From positions 15,066 through 79,065 of the forward strand of contig JBBQWN010000012.1 in assembly GCA_038210595.1 (NCBI GenBank): a DNA stretch of 64,000 bases, in the 5' to 3' direction. The number at the start of each line of letters is the position of its first letter. The stretch's first letter is position 1. Of this stretch, positions 62,015 through 64,000 are shown in pieces. The DNA is from Glacieibacterium sp038210595 (GTDB lineage: Bacteria; Pseudomonadota; Alphaproteobacteria; Sphingomonadales; Sphingomonadaceae). The translations under genes were made by a program, and so were the position numbers. The notes beneath the pieces are model-generated. The model saw nothing but the letters and a program-made list of their open reading frames with translations. It did no database searches and was not told where the DNA came from.

Positions 62015-63306
62015 TGGACTTCGCCGTGCCGCCTGAACTGACGGCCTACCTCGCCGAACTCGACGCCTTCATCGAGGCCGAGATCAGGCCACTCGAACAG
62101 GCCGACGACAATATCCGTTTCTTCGACCATCGCCGCGAGCACGCCCGCACCGACTGGGACAACGACGGCCAGCCGCGCGCCGAATGGGAGGCGCTGCTGA
62201 CGGTCGCGCGCGAGCGCGCCGACGCGGCCGGGCACTTCCGCTTCGCCTGGCCCGCCGAATACGGCGGCAGGGGCGGCTCCAACCTGTGGATGGCGGTGAT
62301 CCGCGAGCATCTCGCCGCCAAGGGGCTGGGTCTCCACAACGACCTGCAGAACGAGCATTCGATCGTCGGCAACAATCCGTTCGTGCTGATGTTCAGGGAA
62401 TTCGCGACGCCCGAACAGTTCGCCCGCGACGGCGCCGCGGTGCAGGACGGCAGCATGCGCACCGCCTTCGGTCTGACCGAGCCGAACCACGGCAGCGACG
62501 CGACCTTCATGGAAACCCGCGGCGTGCCGCAGACGCGGGACGGCAAGCCCGGCTGGCTGCTCAACGGCGAGAAGATGTGGACGACCGGCATGCACGTCGC
62601 GACCCACGTCATGGTGTTCGCGCGGACCTCGGGAGAGGACGGCAGCGCCAAGGGCATCACCTGCTTCATCGTCCCCGCCCAGGCACCCGGCGTGAAAATC
62701 GAGGAGTGGCTGTGGACCTTCAACATGCCCACCGACCATCCGCGCGTCAGCTTCACCGACGTCTGGGTGCCGGAGGACAGCTATTGGGGCGAGGTCGACC
62801 GCGGCCTTGGGCTGGGTCAGAGCTTCGTCCACCAGAACCGCATCCGCCAGGCCGCCTCGTCGCTAGGCGCGGCAGTGTTCTGCATCGAGGAAAGCGTCCG
62901 CTACGCCCGCCAGCGCAAGCCGTTCGGCAAGCCGCTCAGCGACAACCAGGCGATCCAGTGGCCGCTGGTCGAGCTTGCCACCCAGTGCGAGATGCTGCGC
63001 CTGCTAATCCGCAAGACCGCGTGGGAGATGGACGCGCTGACCCATGTCGAGGTCGAGCGCACGCTCAGCGATAAGGTCAGCATGTGCAACTACTGGGCCA
63101 ACCGCCTGGTCTGCGAGGCCGCCGACCGCGCCATGCAGGTCCACGGCGGCATCGGCTATTCGCGCCACAAGCCGTTCGAGCACATCTATCGCCACCACCG
63201 CCGCTACCGCATCACCGAGGGCGCGGAAGAGATCCAGATGCGCAAGGTCGCGGCGTTCCTGTTCGGCTATCTCGGGCCGCGGCGCGCGCTGTTCGCGGCA
63301 CCATGA
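62014..63306 (+). CDS. Acyl-CoA dehydrogenase (ACAD11-like)
   Basis: 430 aa from ATG 62014, one base overlapping the DUF6285 stop. FAD/substrate regions: AFGLTEPNHGSDATFMETR, LNGEKMWTTGMHVATHVMV, RQAASSLGAAVFCIEESVRYARQRKPFGKPL, and the C-terminal MQVHGGIGYSRHKPFEHIYRHHRRYRITEGAEEIQ. The enzyme oxidises an acyl-CoA and hands electrons to ETF. The three-gene operon suggests breakdown of 4-hydroxyacyl-CoA or similar substrates. Confidence 0.93.
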   Translation: MDFAVPPELTAYLAELDAFIEAEIRPLEQADDNIRFFDHRREHARTDWDNDGQPRAEWEALLTVARERADAAGHFRFAWPAEYGGRGGSNLWMAVIREHLAAKGLGLHNDLQNEHSIVGNNPFVLMFREFATPEQFARDGAAVQDGSMRTAFGLTEPNHGSDATFMETRGVPQTRDGKPGWLLNGEKMWTTGMHVATHVMVFARTSGEDGSAKGITCFIVPAQAPGVKIEEWLWTFNMPTDHPRVSFTDVWVPEDSYWGEVDRGLGLGQSFVHQNRIRQAASSLGAAVFCIEESVRYARQRKPFGKPLSDNQAIQWPLVELATQCEMLRLLIRKTAWEMDALTHVEVERTLSDKVSMCNYWANRLVCEAADRAMQVHGGIGYSRHKPFEHIYRHHRRYRITEGAEEIQMRKVAAFLFGYLGPRRALFAAP

Positions 63307-63307
63307 A

Positions 63308-63357
63308 TGGTGCCCGGGGGCGGAATCGAACCACCGACACGGGGATTTTCAATCCCA
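63308..63357 (-). other. 3' fragment of tRNA-Phe, probable att site
   Basis: In minus-strand sense, about 50 nt match the 3' part of tRNA-Phe: anticodon loop TTGAAAA (GAA), the 3' strand of the anticodon stem, variable loop, T-arm with GGTTCGATTCC, acceptor 3' strand and CCA (63308-63310). No D-arm or acceptor 5' strand precedes it. Such fragments mark the far end of elements that integrate into the 3' half of a tRNA gene. By geometry the element interior is at higher coordinates and the core chromosome (acyl-CoA dehydrogenase) at lower ones. Confidence 0.8.
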
Positions 63358-63928
63358 TCTGGTTGTCTGCCTTAAGGTGCCTGATGGTGCCCAAGTTGCT
63401 GCATTTAGGCAATTTTCGGCTCGGCGGCATTGCCCGAACGTGCCCGGCCTAACCCGGGGCGGCCCGGCACAATTACACAGGAATTACACACGCTGCAGCT
63501 TGGCATCCTGTGCCAAATCATTCCCCCGGGCACAATCCTTGTCGAAAGCGGCCCGGCCGCTTTGGAGCGTCGCGCGGAGCTGAGCAGATCCTCGTTCATT
63601 AAGCTTGCCACGTCCGCTTTGCGCCCCATTCCAGACGTCCAAGCGCGCTGATCGCAATCCCGAAAGCGGCCGTTCGTTCATCTGTCGGAAATTGCGATGC
63701 TTGGTGGATTGCCACCAGGCCGCTTTGGAGCGTGAATTTCTGGATTGCTGCCGTTTGTTCAGGCTGGTCGAAGCTTCCGCTTCGCGCCTCAAGCAAACCG
63801 TTTCAGTCGTAATGCTAGGCATCAAAATCCCCGCAGACATCGCGCAGATGGCTCTCTTTCGGTCTGGAACGTCACCGGTCCCCCGATTGTTAGTGTAAAA
63901 CGTCATCACGACGTTGTTTGGATCTTAA
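63358..63928. other. Non-coding spacer with short repeats
   Basis: I find no convincing gene here. Direct repeats AATTACACA occur at 63471-63479 and 63482-63490, possible arm sites of a recombinase. A 16-base unit, GGCCGCTTTGGAGCGT, occurs at 63555-63570 and 63718-63733, and CGAAAGCGGCC at 63543-63553 and 63661-63671. A near-perfect palindrome (9-bp arms) spans 63545-63563. The stretch looks like a dispersed intergenic repeat array of the kind seen in sphingomonads. Base composition is lower in GC than the rest of the window. Confidence 0.55.
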
Positions 63929-64000
63929 ATGATTATCAGATCAGTAGTCGCTGCAGCCATGCTGGCGGCGACGGGCGGCGCGCTTGCGCAGTCGAATGAC
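63929..64000 (+). CDS. Start of a secreted protein, cut by the window end
   Basis: ATG 63929 opens MIIRSVVAAAMLAATGGALA followed by QSND at the edge, 24 codons in all. The basic start, hydrophobic core and ALA-Q site form a good signal peptide. No family can be assigned from this length. Confidence 0.6.
   Translation, partial: MIIRSVVAAAMLAATGGALAQSND

Overview
The window is GC-rich chromosomal DNA from an alphaproteobacterium, most likely a sphingomonad (order Sphingomonadales). This rests on gene content and protein style: an M2-family dipeptidyl carboxypeptidase, a FecI/FecR/TonB-receptor set with an STN domain, a DUF2793 protein in a decayed gene transfer agent (GTA) locus, an XRE-free LuxR/FliA repertoire, and dense coding with many ATGA, GTGA and TTGA overlaps. 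No taxonomic marker gene is present, so the genus is left open.

Layout. 1-3.8 kb: end of an APC amino-acid permease, then an NfrB-like glycosyltransferase and NfrA-like outer-membrane barrel pair, then a secreted unknown protein. 4.1-9.2 kb: lepA, a PsiE-like membrane protein, a type II NADH dehydrogenase and an FprA-type ferredoxin-NADP reductase. 9.3-12 kb: tRNA-Pro(CGG), an LpxH-like phosphoesterase coupled to a GT4 glycosyltransferase, and a LuxR regulator that overlaps the latter tail to tail. 12-18 kb: AsmA protein, then a tightly packed transglycosylase-flhA-fliA flagellar operon. 18-23.5 kb: YqgE, peroxiredoxin, M2 peptidase, GFA protein with an alpha/beta hydrolase, and OmpA. 23.6-27.9 kb: a collapsed GTA cluster in which the large terminase and an NlpC/P60 peptidase survive only as fused fragments. 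28-37 kb: a PHB depolymerase-type esterase with a PhaR-like site, an RND efflux pair, and a sigma/anti-sigma/TonB receptor operon.

37.2-49.1 kb is a surface-glycan region. One arm (minus strand) holds a GT4 enzyme, an AsnB-type amidotransferase and a CDP-glycerol-transferase-like protein. The other arm (plus strand) holds a flippase, then five translationally coupled genes: PqqD-like protein, GT2, an uncharacterised nucleotidyltransferase, an ABC exporter, and a single polypeptide joining an HPr-kinase-like P-loop domain to a second GT2 domain. I regard this five-gene cassette as the most interesting part of the window: it combines a peptide-recognition fold, a kinase-like enzyme, a nucleotidyltransferase, glycosyltransferases and an exporter, but no precursor peptide is evident.

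49.1-63.3 kb: tRNA-Ser(GGA), a very large flagellin (730 aa) whose central region carries internal repeats, an RluA pseudouridine synthase whose C-terminus is encoded by an inverted-repeat element, an enoyl-CoA hydratase, DUF1254 protein with hydrolase, an MgtC/DUF4010 membrane protein, a thiolase-hom-glpX run, and a phosphotransferase-DUF6285-acyl-CoA dehydrogenase operon. At 63.3 kb a 3' fragment of tRNA-Phe marks a likely integration site. The last 0.6 kb looks like the edge of an integrated element or a repeat-rich spacer, ending in the first codons of a secreted protein.
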